Shown here one piece after another: positions 27,312 through 38,721 of a stretch of 64,000 bases of DNA; positions within the stretch are counted from its first letter, which is position 1, and every line of letters starts with the position of its first letter. The DNA is from Streptomyces sp. McG3 (GTDB lineage: Bacteria; Actinomycetota; Actinomycetes; Streptomycetales; Streptomycetaceae). A program made the translations under genes and the position numbers. The notes below the pieces were generated by a model. It was not told the DNA's origin, searched no databases, and saw nothing but the letters and a program-made list of their open reading frames with translations. Location: positions 29,531-93,530 of the forward strand of contig NZ_JAAXYC010000003.1 in NCBI RefSeq assembly GCF_018619185.1, written 5' to 3'.

Positions 27312-28088
27312 TTGACCACGGCATCTAGCACCGCTGTCCCGACGTTGATCGGTTCGGTTCAGCGGGCGTTGAGGCTGCTGGAGGCTGTGGGCACCCATCG
27401 GGACGGGGCGCCCGCCAAGCAACTGGCACGTGAGGCGGGGCTTCCGCTCCCGACCGCGTACCACTTGCTGCGCACCCTCACCCATGAGGGCTATCTCCGC
27501 CGCGAGAACGGTGTCTTCCTCTTCGGCGCGGCCGCCGAGAACCTGACCGTCGCCCCCGGGGTCCGGAGCCGCCCGCGCCCGGCCTCCGTCGCCGACTCCC
27601 TCGGCCACTGGCGGGACGTCATCGGAGCCCCGGTGTACTGCGCCGTCTACTGCGACGGCGAGATCGATCTCATCGCGGTCGCGGACGCCCCCGACACCCC
27701 GGCCGTGGAGGAGTGGGCCTCGTTCCGGGAAACCGCCCACGCGCACGCCATCGGCCAGTGTCTGCTCGCCCAACTCGACGAACGAGCACGCGAGGACCAC
27801 CTCGACCGGCACCCCGTGCGCCCCCTCACCCGTTACTCAGTGCGAGATCGCGCCACGCTTCTGGAGCGGCTGCGCACCCTCCGACGAGGTGAACCGGTCA
27901 TCGAACGCCAGGAGTACGCACTGGGGACCGTGTGCGCCGCGATTCCCGTCACGGCCGGTGCCACCATTGCGGCGATGGCCATTTCCGTACCCCTGGACCG
28001 GGAAGATCGGTTGCTGCCCGCAGTCGAACAGCTACGTGGCGAAGTCGCCAGCCTCTTGCGTTCGTTCGTGTTCTCTATCAGTATCTGA
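27312..28088 (+). CDS. ssgR: IclR-type activator SsgR
   Basis: A 258-residue IclR family regulator and, from its position directly before ssgA, the SsgR activator needed for ssgA expression in sporulation of streptomycetes. The winged helix lies at about 12-75 (VQRALRLLEAVGTHRDGAPAKQLAREAGLPLPTAYHLLRTLTHEGYLRREN). The effector domain follows (AVYCDGEIDLIAVADAP, AIGQCLLAQLDE, GTVCAAIPVTAGATIAAMAISVP). I chose TTG 27312 because GGGGGTGG sits just upstream and IclR homology begins a few residues later; the open frame extends to 27174 through non-family sequence. Confidence 0.88.
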   Translation: MTTASSTAVPTLIGSVQRALRLLEAVGTHRDGAPAKQLAREAGLPLPTAYHLLRTLTHEGYLRRENGVFLFGAAAENLTVAPGVRSRPRPASVADSLGHWRDVIGAPVYCAVYCDGEIDLIAVADAPDTPAVEEWASFRETAHAHAIGQCLLAQLDERAREDHLDRHPVRPLTRYSVRDRATLLERLRTLRRGEPVIERQEYALGTVCAAIPVTAGATIAAMAISVPLDREDRLLPAVEQLRGEVASLLRSFVFSISI

Positions 28089-28189
28089 AAAATCACTCCT
28101 TGTGATCTGCTATCGCGTGCACCACGATGGCGTCAATAGGGCCATGGGGGATCATTCCTGGCCAGATTCATCTACTGCGGGGTTGAACG

Positions 28190-28627
28190 ATGCGCGAGTC
28201 GGTTCAAGCAGAGGTCATGATGAGCTTCCTCGTCTCCGAGGAGCTCTCGTTCCGTATTCCGGTGGAGCTCCGGTACGAGGTCGGCGATCCGTACGCCATC
28301 CGGATGACGTTCCACCTTCCCGGCGATGCCCCTGTGACCTGGGCGTTCGGGCGCGAGCTGCTGCTGGACGGGCTCAACAGCCCCAGTGGCGACGGCGATG
28401 TGCACATCGGCCCGACCGAGCCCGAGGGCCTCGGCGATGTGCACATCCGGCTCCAGGTCGGCGCGGACCGTGCGCTGTTCCGGGCGGGGACGGCGCCGCT
28501 GGTGGCGTTTCTCGACCGGACGGACAAGCTCGTGCCGCTCGGTCAGGAGCACACGCTGGGTGACTTCGACGGGAACCTGGAGGACGCGCTCGGCCGCATC
28601 CTCGCCGAGGAGCAGAACGCGGGCTGA
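28190..28627 (+). CDS. ssgA: Sporulation-specific cell division protein SsgA
   Basis: A 145-residue SsgA-like protein, a family found only in morphologically complex actinomycetes. SsgA guides septation and spore-wall formation in aerial hyphae, partly by placing SsgB and FtsZ. Visible family blocks: ELSFRIPVELRYEVGDPYAIRMTFHLPG, VTWAFGRELLLDGL, GDGDVHIGPTEPEG and LGDVHIRLQVGADRALFRAG. The start ATG follows GGGG at a suitable distance. ssgR is 101 bp upstream in the same direction. It contains no TTA codon. Confidence 0.95.
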   Translation: MRESVQAEVMMSFLVSEELSFRIPVELRYEVGDPYAIRMTFHLPGDAPVTWAFGRELLLDGLNSPSGDGDVHIGPTEPEGLGDVHIRLQVGADRALFRAGTAPLVAFLDRTDKLVPLGQEHTLGDFDGNLEDALGRILAEEQNAG

Positions 28628-28650
28628 CCGGGCGCGCACCCGATGCCCCG

Positions 28651-29997
28651 TCACCCCGTCTTACGACGACGGCCCCGACCCGTCCGCGCGGGTGCGGCCG
28701 TAGCCGTTCGGGCGCCGCCGGACCCCGTACGGTCCGCGGAGACGACCAGCGCCGCGAGCACCGTGGTCACCGGCACCGAGGCGACCAGGCCGATCGACCC
28801 GACCAGCGTGCGGACGATCTCCTCGGCGACCAGCTCGCTGTTGGCCACCGTCCCCACACCGCTCTGGGCGATGGAGAAGAGCAGCAGCAGCGGCAGCGCC
28901 GCGCCCGCGTACGCCAGCACCAGGGTGTTGACCACCGAGGCGATGTGGTCCCTTCCGATCCGGATACCTGCCCGGTACAACCCCTTCCAACCCATCTCCG
29001 GGTCCGCCTGGTGCAGTTCCCAGACGGCGGAGGTCTGGGTGACCGTCACATCGTCGAGCACCCCGAGCGAACCGATGATGATGCCGGCCAGCAGCAGCCC
29101 GCTCATATCGATGTCCGGGTAGAGGCCGTGGATGAGTCCGGTGTTGTCGTCGGTGTTGCCGCTCAGGCTCGCCCAGCCGATGAACAGGGAGCCCAGCAGC
29201 CCGATCAGCAGCAGTGAGATCAGCGTGCCGACGACCGCGACCGACGTACGGGCCGTCACCCCGTGGCAGAGATAGAGGGCCGCCAGCATGATCGCGCTGG
29301 CCCCGATCACCGCCACGACCAGCGGGTTCGAGCCCTGCAGGATCGCCGGCAGGATGAACAGGGTCAGCACGGCGAACGACACGACCAGCGCCACCAGCGC
29401 CATCACCCCGCGCATCCTGCCCACCAGGACCACCGCCAGCGCGAAGATCCCGGCCAGCAGCGCCATCGGGATCTTCCGGTTCACGTCGGTCACGGAGTAC
29501 TGGAGGTCGCGCGGCGCGTCGGGGGCGTACGCCACGACGACGCCCTGACCCTCCTTCAGCTGTCGGGGCGCGTCCGGCTGGACCACCTCGACGAACTTCC
29601 GGCCCTTGTCGTCGCCGCTGGTCACCTCGATGGTGGCCTTCGCGCACTCCCCCTCTTGCTCGTTGACGGCCTCGCGGCCCGAGGGCGTGGAGGTGTCGCC
29701 GGTCGGGGGCACCTGCGCGGCGTTGACGTCCGCGCAGTCGACCTTCACGACCTGGACGACCTTGCCGTCCTGGGTCTGCCGGTCGAATCCGACGCCGGTG
29801 CGCTCGTGGTCGGGCGCGCCGCCGGGCCAGAACGCGATCAGGCCGACGACGACCGCCGTCGCGAACGGGATCAGTACGGCGGCGATGACCTTGCGCAGGT
29901 GCCGGGAGACCGGCGCGGCCGGCCCGTGGCTGTGGGTGTGGCCGTGGCTGTGGCCCTGGGGCGGCTGGGGTGCGGGGTCGCTTTGGGGGGAGGTCAC
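28651..29997 (-). CDS. YibE/F family membrane protein
   Basis: A 448-residue YibE/F-like protein. A His-rich N-terminus (HSHGHTHSHGP) precedes a first helix (KVIAAVLIPFATAVVVGLIAFWPG). An extracytoplasmic beta-rich domain of about 140 residues follows, then about seven helices including VAVIGASAIMLAALYLCHGVTARTSVAVVGTL and LSGNTDDNTGLIHGLYPDIDMSGLLLAGIIIGSLGVLDDVTVTQTS, the family signature. The function is unknown; the histidines suggest metal contact. The GTG at 29997 follows the TPP-riboswitch gap. It is divergent from thiC and convergent with ssgA. Confidence 0.88.
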   Translation of the reverse strand: MTSPQSDPAPQPPQGHSHGHTHSHGPAAPVSRHLRKVIAAVLIPFATAVVVGLIAFWPGGAPDHERTGVGFDRQTQDGKVVQVVKVDCADVNAAQVPPTGDTSTPSGREAVNEQEGECAKATIEVTSGDDKGRKFVEVVQPDAPRQLKEGQGVVVAYAPDAPRDLQYSVTDVNRKIPMALLAGIFALAVVLVGRMRGVMALVALVVSFAVLTLFILPAILQGSNPLVVAVIGASAIMLAALYLCHGVTARTSVAVVGTLISLLLIGLLGSLFIGWASLSGNTDDNTGLIHGLYPDIDMSGLLLAGIIIGSLGVLDDVTVTQTSAVWELHQADPEMGWKGLYRAGIRIGRDHIASVVNTLVLAYAGAALPLLLLFSIAQSGVGTVANSELVAEEIVRTLVGSIGLVASVPVTTVLAALVVSADRTGSGGARTATAAPARTGRGRRRKTG

Positions 29998-30077
29998 GGG
30001 GCGATCATCGCAAGAACGGGAGGGCCCTCTGGTCAGCTCGCCCGAAAGGACGCTAGCGTGGAGGCACCTTTGCACAC

Positions 30078-31984
<1,907 letters not shown>

Positions 31985-31998
31985 TTCGGCCGGCCGCC

Positions 31999-32820
31999 TC
32001 AGCGGAGGGGGGCCCGCCAGGTCACCAGTCCTGGCCGGCCCGCCTCCGCGAAGCCCACCGCGAACGGCTTGTCGCCGTCGTCCGTCACCATGTGGATGCT
32101 GCACTCCGTCACGCTCTCGCCCGGCCGGATCATCCGGGCGACCCAGTCGGACGGACAGCCGGGGATCCTCGTGCCGACGCCGAAGGGGGTCTTCCCCTCG
32201 ATCTGCCGACCGCCCTCGGTGAGCAGACTGACGTTGTCGACCTGGCCGGTGGAGAGGTCTTCGGGGCCGGGATTGGTGTAGGTGACCGACACGTAGTACG
32301 GGACGCCGCGCCGCTCGTTCTCGTTGAGGTCGAGGTCCAGGCCCGCGAGGTCGGCCGCGCTGCCCCGGCTCACGGATGTCGGCCCGGCGGGCAGTTCGAG
32401 GACGTTCTCGCCGGTGTCAATAGCGTTCTCGCCGGCGTCCCACCGGACACGGACGACGTCGTCCGGTTCCCTCAGACCGGCGGACACCGCCTCAAGTCCG
32501 CCCTCGACGGGCCAGGTGGCGACCGTGCCACCCTCGTCGAGGTGGCCGTCGGCGTTGTGCGTCAGCGAGAGCACGCCGACGCTCCCGGGCAGTGCGTAGG
32601 TGACACAGGTGTCGTACGAGTCGCCCGGCGCCAGCGTCTTCGGCGCGGTGTCCGCGCGGGGCAGGTCGGCCCCGTCCGGCCTGCCGCCGCTGAGGTGGAT
32701 CTTTTCCCCGCGCTCCCCATCGGTGCCGTTCAGGGCGAAGTCGCTGTCCACCATGTAGGCCTTGGGGATCTGCTTCCGACCGGTGTTGCTGACCCGATCC
32801 GGCCAGGAGCTATGGGTGTT
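31999..32820 (-). pseudogene. 5'-truncated secreted or lipoprotein-type gene
   Basis: From 32820 the frame is open after a TAG (32821-32823). The protein-like sequence begins at once (VSNTGRKQIPKAYMVDSDF) with no start, signal peptide or ribosome site. The first ATG is 32754, inside the domain. The remainder has two beta-sandwich-like halves (DSYDTCVTYALPGSVGVLSLT; VPYYVSVTYTNPGPEDLSTG), like Streptomyces lipoproteins of unknown function. I infer that a 5' deletion removed the N-terminus. The 31999 stop is 14 bp past thiC, in convergent orientation. Confidence 0.55.
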
Positions 32821-32868
32821 CTATGGCTTACCGAGTAACTACGACTGTTTCGCAATGGTTTGACCTGG

Positions 32869-32897
32869 TTGACTGTCTTGTTAAGCGACAGTATGGA
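32869..32897 (+). promoter_or_regulatory. Candidate promoter before the DUF805 gene
   Basis: TTGACT (32869-32874) and TATGGA (32892-32897) are separated by 17 bp. An inverted repeat ACTGTC...GACAGT lies across the spacer. The 217-bp stretch 32821-33037 is noticeably richer in A+T than its surroundings and shows no gene. Confidence 0.4.
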
Positions 32898-33037
32898 CAC
32901 AGTCGTGTGGCAGCTCTATGTACGTTTGGTCCGCAGCTCACCTGCGCTTGACCCTTTCCTTATCTGTGACTTACTTTCCGGCTTGCTTGGCTTGAAATTG
33001 GTGCCCCTCGAAACGGGGGGCCGGGGAGGGAATCACA

Positions 33038-33391
33038 GTGAACTGGTACCTGGACGTACTCAAGAACTACGCAGGCTTCAGCGGACGCGCGCGCCGCAAG
33101 GAGTACTGGATGTTCGCGCTCTTCAACTTCATCATCGCCGTGGTGCTGACGGTGCTCGGCATGGCGATCGACACGCAGATCCCGTACTACCTCTACCTCG
33201 CCGCGGTCATCGTTCCGTCGCTGGCGGTCATGGTCCGTCGTCTGCACGACACCGGCCGCTCGGGCTGGTGGTTCTTCATCTCGTTCGTCCCGCTGGTCGG
33301 CGCCATCATCCTGCTCGTCTTCCTCGCCTCGGAGGGCAAGCCGGAGACGAACCAGCACGGTGCCAACCCGAAGCTGGCTCCGGCCGTCTGA
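33038..33391 (+). CDS. DUF805 family membrane protein
   Basis: A 117-residue protein with the DUF805 pattern: NWYLDVLKNYAGFSGRARRKEYWMFALFNFIIAVVLTVL, then a second and third helix (YYLYLAAVIVPSLAVMVRRLHDTGRSGWWFFISFVPLVGAIILLVF). RRLHDTGRSGWW is the conserved loop of the family. Inner-membrane protein of unknown function. GTG start after GGGGAGGGAAT. Confidence 0.9.
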   Translation: MNWYLDVLKNYAGFSGRARRKEYWMFALFNFIIAVVLTVLGMAIDTQIPYYLYLAAVIVPSLAVMVRRLHDTGRSGWWFFISFVPLVGAIILLVFLASEGKPETNQHGANPKLAPAV

Positions 33392-33423
33392 TCAACGGCT
33401 CCGGTACGTTCCGGAGCACCGTG

Positions 33424-33455
33424 AGGCCGGGCGCGGCACACCGCCGCCCCGGCCT
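33424..33455. terminator. Terminator between convergent DUF805 and membrane-protein genes
   Basis: AGGCCGGG pairs with CCCGGCCT, then a bulged C, then GCGGC with GCCGC around a 5-nt loop. Confidence 0.7.
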
Positions 33456-33471
33456 TCGCCGTACCCGGACC

Positions 33472-34296
33472 TCAGTCCGGCCGGTGCTCCGGTCCGCCGA
33501 AGTCCGGGCTCGTGAAATCGGGGCTGGTGAAGGTCGGCCGGGGGCCGGCCGCCGGGCCGTCGTCCGGGCCGGAGAAGTCCGGCCTGCTGTAGCCGACCTT
33601 CGGGATGCGGTTGGGCGAACGGTGCGGGGTCCGTGCGGCGGGCCCCGCGGTGGGGTCGGCCAGGGCGTCCCGGAGGAACGGCAGGATGCCGCGCTCCAGC
33701 AGGGCGTGGCGCCACGCCTCCCTGGCCCGCGCGACGTCCTCCGGAAGCTCCTGCTCCTCGTTCTCGGCGGCCAGCGACGTCGCGCCGTTGCGGAGCGCGG
33801 TGACGAGCAGCCCGACGGCCGCGACCAGGATCGCCGCGGCGGCGACCGCCGCGAAGAACCACCCGGCCGCGACCATCGAGCGGCCGAGGGTCACCGACGG
33901 GCCGACCGCCTTCAGCAGGTAGCCGACGAGCAGGAAGATGACGGCCGCGGAGCCGGCCAGCAGCGGGGTCAGGACCGTGATGACCGCGCCTATGCCGGCG
34001 CCCGAACCGGCCGCCGTGCTCTGCGGCCCGTCCGTGGCCGGGCCACCGTCGATCCCTTCCGCGGTCGCCGCGCGGCGCAGTTCGCCGCGGGCCTTCACGT
34101 AGTGCTCGTACTCGGTGGCCGCGGCCGCGGTGATCAGCGCCGTGGCGCTGAGCGCCATGGTGCGCAGCTGTTCGGTGTTGAGCCGGTCCCCGACGCCCTC
34201 CAGGTCCGGGCGTTCATGAGCGTGGCGCAGTGCGTCGCCCAGGATCCGCTCGTACTCGGGTCCGTCCTCGGCCAGCAGGTGCGGAGCGCTTGTCAT
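33472..34296 (-). CDS. Two-helix membrane protein
   Basis: A 274-residue protein. It has a polar, helical N-terminus (about 1-85), then GAVITVLTPLLAGSAAVIFLLVGYLL and AAGWFFAAVAAAAILVAAVGLLVTAL, two membrane helices separated by a short charged turn. A helical stretch (EEQELPEDVARAREAWRHALLERGILPFLRDAL) and a Pro/Asp/Phe-rich tail with repeated SPDF follow. I do not recognise it beyond Streptomyces hypothetical membrane proteins. ATG 34296 with GGGGG upstream was preferred over 34302. Confidence 0.75.
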   Translation of the reverse strand: MTSAPHLLAEDGPEYERILGDALRHAHERPDLEGVGDRLNTEQLRTMALSATALITAAAATEYEHYVKARGELRRAATAEGIDGGPATDGPQSTAAGSGAGIGAVITVLTPLLAGSAAVIFLLVGYLLKAVGPSVTLGRSMVAAGWFFAAVAAAAILVAAVGLLVTALRNGATSLAAENEEQELPEDVARAREAWRHALLERGILPFLRDALADPTAGPAARTPHRSPNRIPKVGYSRPDFSGPDDGPAAGPRPTFTSPDFTSPDFGGPEHRPD

Positions 34297-34505
34297 CTGC
34301 ATCCCCCGATGCTCCGTCGGTGCCCGGCTGCCCGCGTGGACCGGGCGATCGGGCGGAAACGGAGGAGAGCCTGCCACTGATACGCCGATGGTAGAGCGCT
34401 CACGGCACGGGGTGACAGGGTGTTTCCAGAATTGGGCCCGGTGACGGGCCCGTCGATCGGCGAGGTCGGCGCAGGCGGAACCTGAAGCGCCTTCCCCGCC
34501 GACGG

Positions 34506-35678
34506 TCAGTCATGCAGCGGGAGTTGGACCACCAGGAGCTTTCCGGCCATGGTCACTCCGCCGTCCATGGCGATGGCGAGGTCGTCCGCGTACACGTGCG
34601 GGCCATTGATCACGGGGCCCGCGCTGTCCTCGCCGTCCTCCGTGCCGACCTCGCCCAGGAGGTACGGAATGGGGCTGTGACCATGGACGACGCGCTGTCC
34701 GCCGTACGTCGTCAGCAGCTCGCGCACCGCCTGGGCGCCGCCCTCGTCCCGGAAGGCGAACCGCTTGGTGAGCTTGCGGAAGAGGTCCCAGCACTCGTCG
34801 GCGTCATTGCGCGTGAGAATGGCTGTGATCGTGTCATTGACGTCCTCGATGGTGGACCCGTAGTCGAGGTAGGCCGTCGTGTCGGAGTGCATCAGCAGAT
34901 GCCCGTCCTCCTCGACGACCGCGTCGAGCCGGGACATCCACTGGAGGTGGACGTCCTGGAGGCGCTCCATGTCGGTCTTCTGGCCGCCGTTGAGCAGCCA
35001 GGCGGCCTGGAAGGTGGCGGTGCCCGCCCCGGAGTTGACGGGGGTGTCGGCGAACCGCTTGGCGCCGATCAGCAGCAGCTCGTGGTTGCCCATCAGGGCC
35101 TTGCAGTAGCCGCCGGCCGCCGCCGCCTCGGCGGAGAGCCGCATGACGAGGTCGATGACCCCGATGCCGTCGGGCCCGCGGTCGGTGAAGTCGCCGAGGA
35201 ACCACAGGCGGGCGTTGCCCGCGGCCCAGTTCCCGTCGGCGTCGATGAGGCCCTGCGCGCCGAGGGCGGCGATCAGCTCGTCCAGGTAGCCGTGGACGTC
35301 GCCGACGACGAACAGCGGGCCGCGGCTGTCCTCGGCCACGGGGCGCGGCTCGGGAACGGTCCGCACCTGGACGGTGTCACCGCGACGGATGACCGGGAGG
35401 TCCCGCTCGGTCGGGGTGTAGCCCTCCGGCTGCTCGTCGCCCACGACGGCGTTGCCGGGATGCGGCGGCCGGGGCGGGGCGGGAGCGCGCGGCGGCATCG
35501 CCGGGGGCACGGAGGCGCCGGGCGCCGGAGGGTTCGGTTCCGGCGCCCGCGGTGGCACCGGGGAAGGAGGTGCCGCCTGTGCCTGCGGTGGCACGGGTGT
35601 CTGCGCATACGGCGGAACCCGGAAGTCACGCAACGTCGCCGTCCGCACCACGGGTTCCTGACCGGCCCCCTGAGTCAT
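34506..35678 (-). CDS. Metallophosphoesterase with Pro-rich N-terminus
   Basis: A 390-residue protein of the calcineurin-like phosphoesterase family. The first 100 residues are Pro/Ala-rich and low in order. Catalytic metal motifs follow in order: VVGDVHGYLDE, WFLGDFTDRGP, LMGNHELLL and VVHGHSPIPYL. It is probably a Ser/Thr- or bis-nucleoside-tetraphosphatase-type enzyme in the cytoplasm. ATG 35678 has GGAGGGG upstream; the longer frame to 35762 was not used. A 210-bp gap separates it from the membrane protein gene downstream. Confidence 0.9.
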   Translation of the reverse strand: MTQGAGQEPVVRTATLRDFRVPPYAQTPVPPQAQAAPPSPVPPRAPEPNPPAPGASVPPAMPPRAPAPPRPPHPGNAVVGDEQPEGYTPTERDLPVIRRGDTVQVRTVPEPRPVAEDSRGPLFVVGDVHGYLDELIAALGAQGLIDADGNWAAGNARLWFLGDFTDRGPDGIGVIDLVMRLSAEAAAAGGYCKALMGNHELLLIGAKRFADTPVNSGAGTATFQAAWLLNGGQKTDMERLQDVHLQWMSRLDAVVEEDGHLLMHSDTTAYLDYGSTIEDVNDTITAILTRNDADECWDLFRKLTKRFAFRDEGGAQAVRELLTTYGGQRVVHGHSPIPYLLGEVGTEDGEDSAGPVINGPHVYADDLAIAMDGGVTMAGKLLVVQLPLHD

Positions 35679-35852
35679 CGACCCCTCCACCACCGTCGCG
35701 CCGCCGTACACCTGACGGGCCCTGCCTGGTAGAGGTGGTCCGCGGTGTCGTGCGCCCATCATAGGAATGCGGATCGATCTGTGTGACGCACCAGGGGTGG
35801 TGAATCCGGGCGCACGCTCGGTTCACCGGCTGATTGGTCCGAAAAGAGATGA

Positions 35853-36965
35853 TCAGTCCCCGCTGGGGGAGCGCGGCGCGCTGACCGTGGTGCGCGGTGG
35901 ACGTCGTTGCGAGGAGGTCCGGACGATGAGCTCCGTCGGTATGACCTGCTCCACCGGCCCGTCGTGCTCGACTCCTTCGATGGCGTCGATGAGGAGCTGG
36001 ACGACGGCCGTGCCGATGCGGCGGGGCTTCAGCGAGAGCGTCGTGATGGGCGGCTCGGTGGCCGCGTACACGGTGGACTCGCTGCAGCAGACCAGCAGCA
36101 GGTCCTCGGGGACCCGCAGCCCGTAGCGGCGGGCCGCCGCGAGGAGATCCGTCCCATTGGGGTCGAAGAGCCCGTAGACCGCGTCGGGGCGGTCCGGGCG
36201 GGCGAGCAGCCGGTCGGCGGCGACCGCCCCCGCGCAGGGGTCGTGGGCCGGGTAGGACTCGTAGACGGGATCCTGGCCGACCCGCTCGCACCAGTGGAGG
36301 TAGGCGGTCGTGGACAACCGGGTGTACGTGTCGGTGGTGTTGCCGGTCAGCAGGCCGATACGGCGGGCTCCGGCGGCGGCGAGATGATCGAGGAGGTCGA
36401 GCACGGCGGCCCGGTGGTCGTTGTCGACCCAGGCGGTGACGGGGAGCGTCCCGGCCGGGCGGCCGTCCGAGACCACGGGCAGTCCCTGGCGGACGAGTTC
36501 GGTGACGACCGGGTCCTGGTCGGAGGGGTCGATGACGACGGTCCCGTCGAGCGCGACGTTCGACCAGACGTCGTGCCGGGAGGTGGCGGGGAGGATGACG
36601 AGGGCGTAGCCGCGGGCGAGCGCCGCGGAGGTCGCGGCTCTCGCCATCTCCGCGAAGTACGCGAATTCGGTGAAGGTGAAAGGTTCATTCCCGTACGTGG
36701 TCACGGTCAGGCCGATCAGGCCCGACTTGCCCGTACGGAGGGTTCGGGCCGCGGCGGACGGGCGGTAGCCCAGGCGCTCGGCGACCTCGCGGACATGGCG
36801 GCGGGTGGCGTCCGGGAGCCTGCCCTTGCCGTTGAGCGCGTCGGAGACGGTCGTGATCGAGACTCCGGCCGCGGCGGCCACATCACGGATCCCCGCCCGT
36901 CCTGGCCGGCCGCTGCGCCGGGGGGTCTCCGTCCGGCTCACCTGGTGCTTCCCTGCTGCTGTCAT
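35853..36965 (-). CDS. LacI family transcriptional regulator
   Basis: A 370-residue LacI/GalR regulator. The helix-turn-helix (residues 25-75) reads GIRDVAAAAGVSITTVSDALNGKGRLPDATRRHVREVAERLGYRPSAAARTLRTG. The periplasmic-binding-protein-like sensor follows (LIGLTVTTYGNEPF, GLLTGNTTDTYTRLS, VYGLFDPNGTDLL, LLLVCCSES). No sugar-utilisation gene is adjacent, so its regulon is unknown. It diverges from hisC; the 405-bp gap 36966-37370 holds a TTGACA at 37021 and an A+T-rich patch but no gene. Confidence 0.9.
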   Translation of the reverse strand: MTAAGKHQVSRTETPRRSGRPGRAGIRDVAAAAGVSITTVSDALNGKGRLPDATRRHVREVAERLGYRPSAAARTLRTGKSGLIGLTVTTYGNEPFTFTEFAYFAEMARAATSAALARGYALVILPATSRHDVWSNVALDGTVVIDPSDQDPVVTELVRQGLPVVSDGRPAGTLPVTAWVDNDHRAAVLDLLDHLAAAGARRIGLLTGNTTDTYTRLSTTAYLHWCERVGQDPVYESYPAHDPCAGAVAADRLLARPDRPDAVYGLFDPNGTDLLAAARRYGLRVPEDLLLVCCSESTVYAATEPPITTLSLKPRRIGTAVVQLLIDAIEGVEHDGPVEQVIPTELIVRTSSQRRPPRTTVSAPRSPSGD

Positions 36966-37370
36966 GGCGAGCCGATAGTAGGGCTCCGAGGGGTGGTCGG
37001 TCCGGTCGCATATGCGCACGTTGACAGGCACGTTTCTGCAAGGTCACTACCCATCAGAATCCTTTTAATACAAGGGAGTTGGCTGCTATTGCATAGGTGT
37101 TTCAGGTACTGAGGGGCGGCAGCCTGCTGAATGTGTGATGTCTCGAAGAGGTCTCAACTCACCACTTCGGGGGACGCGCGCTACGGCGCGAGCCACCGGC
37201 GCGCGCCGGAACGCGGAACACTCCCCCTGGCAGAGGCCCCGGACCGGCCTCGCGCGAGGTCCCATTCCCGGGCACTGCGGTCGATTTCCCGCTCCGGCCA
37301 TTCGCAGCGGGGCCCAATCCTCTTAAGGTGTGCAGTATTGCTGTGAACGGACGGTCGAGGAGGACCTGCG

Positions 37371-38450
37371 GTGAGCGAGACGAGCCCCAAGCTGCGCGCC
37401 GAGCTGGACGGCGTTCCCGCCTATGTGCCGGGGAAGCCGGCGGCGGCCGGTGGACCGGTCGCGTACAAGCTGTCCTCCAACGAGAATCCCTATCCGCCGC
37501 TGCCGGGGGTACTGGAGTCGGCGCTCGCCGCCGCGGGGAACTTCAACCGCTACCCGGACATGGCGTGCACCGGCCTGATGAACGAGCTGGCCGACCGCTT
37601 CGGTGTGCCCTTGACGCATCTCGCCACCGGCACCGGGTCGGTGGGGGTGGCCCAGCAGCTGCTCCAGGCCACCTCCGGACCCGGCGACGAGGTCATCTAC
37701 GCCTGGCGGTCCTTCGAGGCGTACCCGATCATCACGCAGGTCAGCGGTGCGACCTCGGTGAAGGTCCCGCTGACCGACGGCGAGGTGCACGACCTCGACG
37801 CGATGGCGGAGGCGATCACCGACCGGACCCGGCTGATCTTCGTCTGCAACCCCAACAACCCCACCGGCACGGTGGTGCGCCGGGCCGAGCTGGAACGGTT
37901 CCTCGACCGGGTGCCGAGCGATGTGCTGGTGGTACTCGACGAGGCGTACAAGGAGTTCATCCGCGACGCCGAGGTGCCGGACGGCATCGAGATCTACCGG
38001 GACCGCCCCAACGTGGCGGTGCTGCGGACCTTCTCCAAGGCGTACGGTCTGGCCGGGCTGCGGGTCGGCTTCGCGGTGGCCCACGAGCCGGTGGCCGCGG
38101 CGCTGCGCAAGACCGCCGTCCCGTTCGGCGTGAGCCAGCTCGCCCAGGACGCCGCGGTGGCCTCCCTGCGCGCGGAGGACGAGCTGCTGGGCCGGGTGGG
38201 CTCGCTGGTCGCCGAGCGCACCCGGGTGAGCGCGGAGCTGGTGCGCCAGGGCTGGACGGTGCCGGAGTCGCACGCGAACTTCGTCTGGCTGCGGCTCGGC
38301 GAGCGGACCCTCGACTTCGCCGGGGCCTGTGAGCGGGCCGGGGTGGTCGTGCGGCCCTTCAAGGGCGAGGGCGTCCGGGTCTCGATCGGCGAGAACGAGG
38401 GCAACGACCTCTTCCTGAAGGCGGCGGAGGCGTTCCGCGCGGAGCTGTAG
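37371..38450 (+). CDS. hisC: Histidinol-phosphate aminotransferase (HisC-like)
   Basis: A 359-residue fold-type I aminotransferase. [53 protein letters not shown], then [15 protein letters not shown] with PLP Lys223, and [14 protein letters not shown]. It makes histidinol phosphate from imidazole acetol phosphate; related aromatic aminotransferases look the same, and no his gene is adjacent, so a paralogue with another substrate is possible. GGAGG lies upstream of the GTG. A terminator follows. Confidence 0.88.
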   Translation: MSETSPKLRAELDGVPAYVPGKPAAAGGPVAYKLSSNENPYPPLPGVLESALAAAGNFNRYPDMACTGLMNELADRFGVPLTHLATGTGSVGVAQQLLQATSGPGDEVIYAWRSFEAYPIITQVSGATSVKVPLTDGEVHDLDAMAEAITDRTRLIFVCNPNNPTGTVVRRAELERFLDRVPSDVLVVLDEAYKEFIRDAEVPDGIEIYRDRPNVAVLRTFSKAYGLAGLRVGFAVAHEPVAAALRKTAVPFGVSQLAQDAAVASLRAEDELLGRVGSLVAERTRVSAELVRQGWTVPESHANFVWLRLGERTLDFAGACERAGVVVRPFKGEGVRVSIGENEGNDLFLKAAEAFRAEL

Positions 38451-38477
38451 CGCCCGCACGCGCCTGTACGGCCGGGT

Positions 38478-38513
38478 GGCCCCGGACCTCGATCGTGAGG
38501 TCCGGGGCCCTTT
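38478..38513 (+). terminator. Terminator after hisC
   Basis: A 13-bp perfect stem (GGCCCCGGACCTC and complement, 38478-38490 with 38497-38509), 6-nt loop, then CTTT. Confidence 0.85.
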
Positions 38514-38613
38514 GCGTGGGTGCCGGGGCCGGTTCTGGGGGCCGGTTCTGAGGTCCGGGGCCGAAAAGGGGTACCCCCGGCGAAGGGTCCGAAAGTGTGT
38601 GCGCCATAATTGC

Positions 38614-38638
38614 TTGTGAATGTGAACGCGTTCACAAG
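38614..38638. promoter_or_regulatory. Rex operator (ROP) upstream of cydA
   Basis: TGTGAACGCGTTCACA at 38621-38636 fits the Rex consensus TGTGAACnnnTTCACA, and TTGTGAA just before it gives an overlapping second half-site. Rex, the NADH/NAD redox sensor, is known to control cydABCD in Streptomyces. The site is about 86 bp before the cydA start. Confidence 0.85.
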
Positions 38639-38721
38639 CGTGCCCCGCTTGCTCCCGTAATGGGTGGGATCAAAGGGGCATAGTGCCGGTCCGATCTCGG
38701 CGATGTAAGGAGACTGACGAC

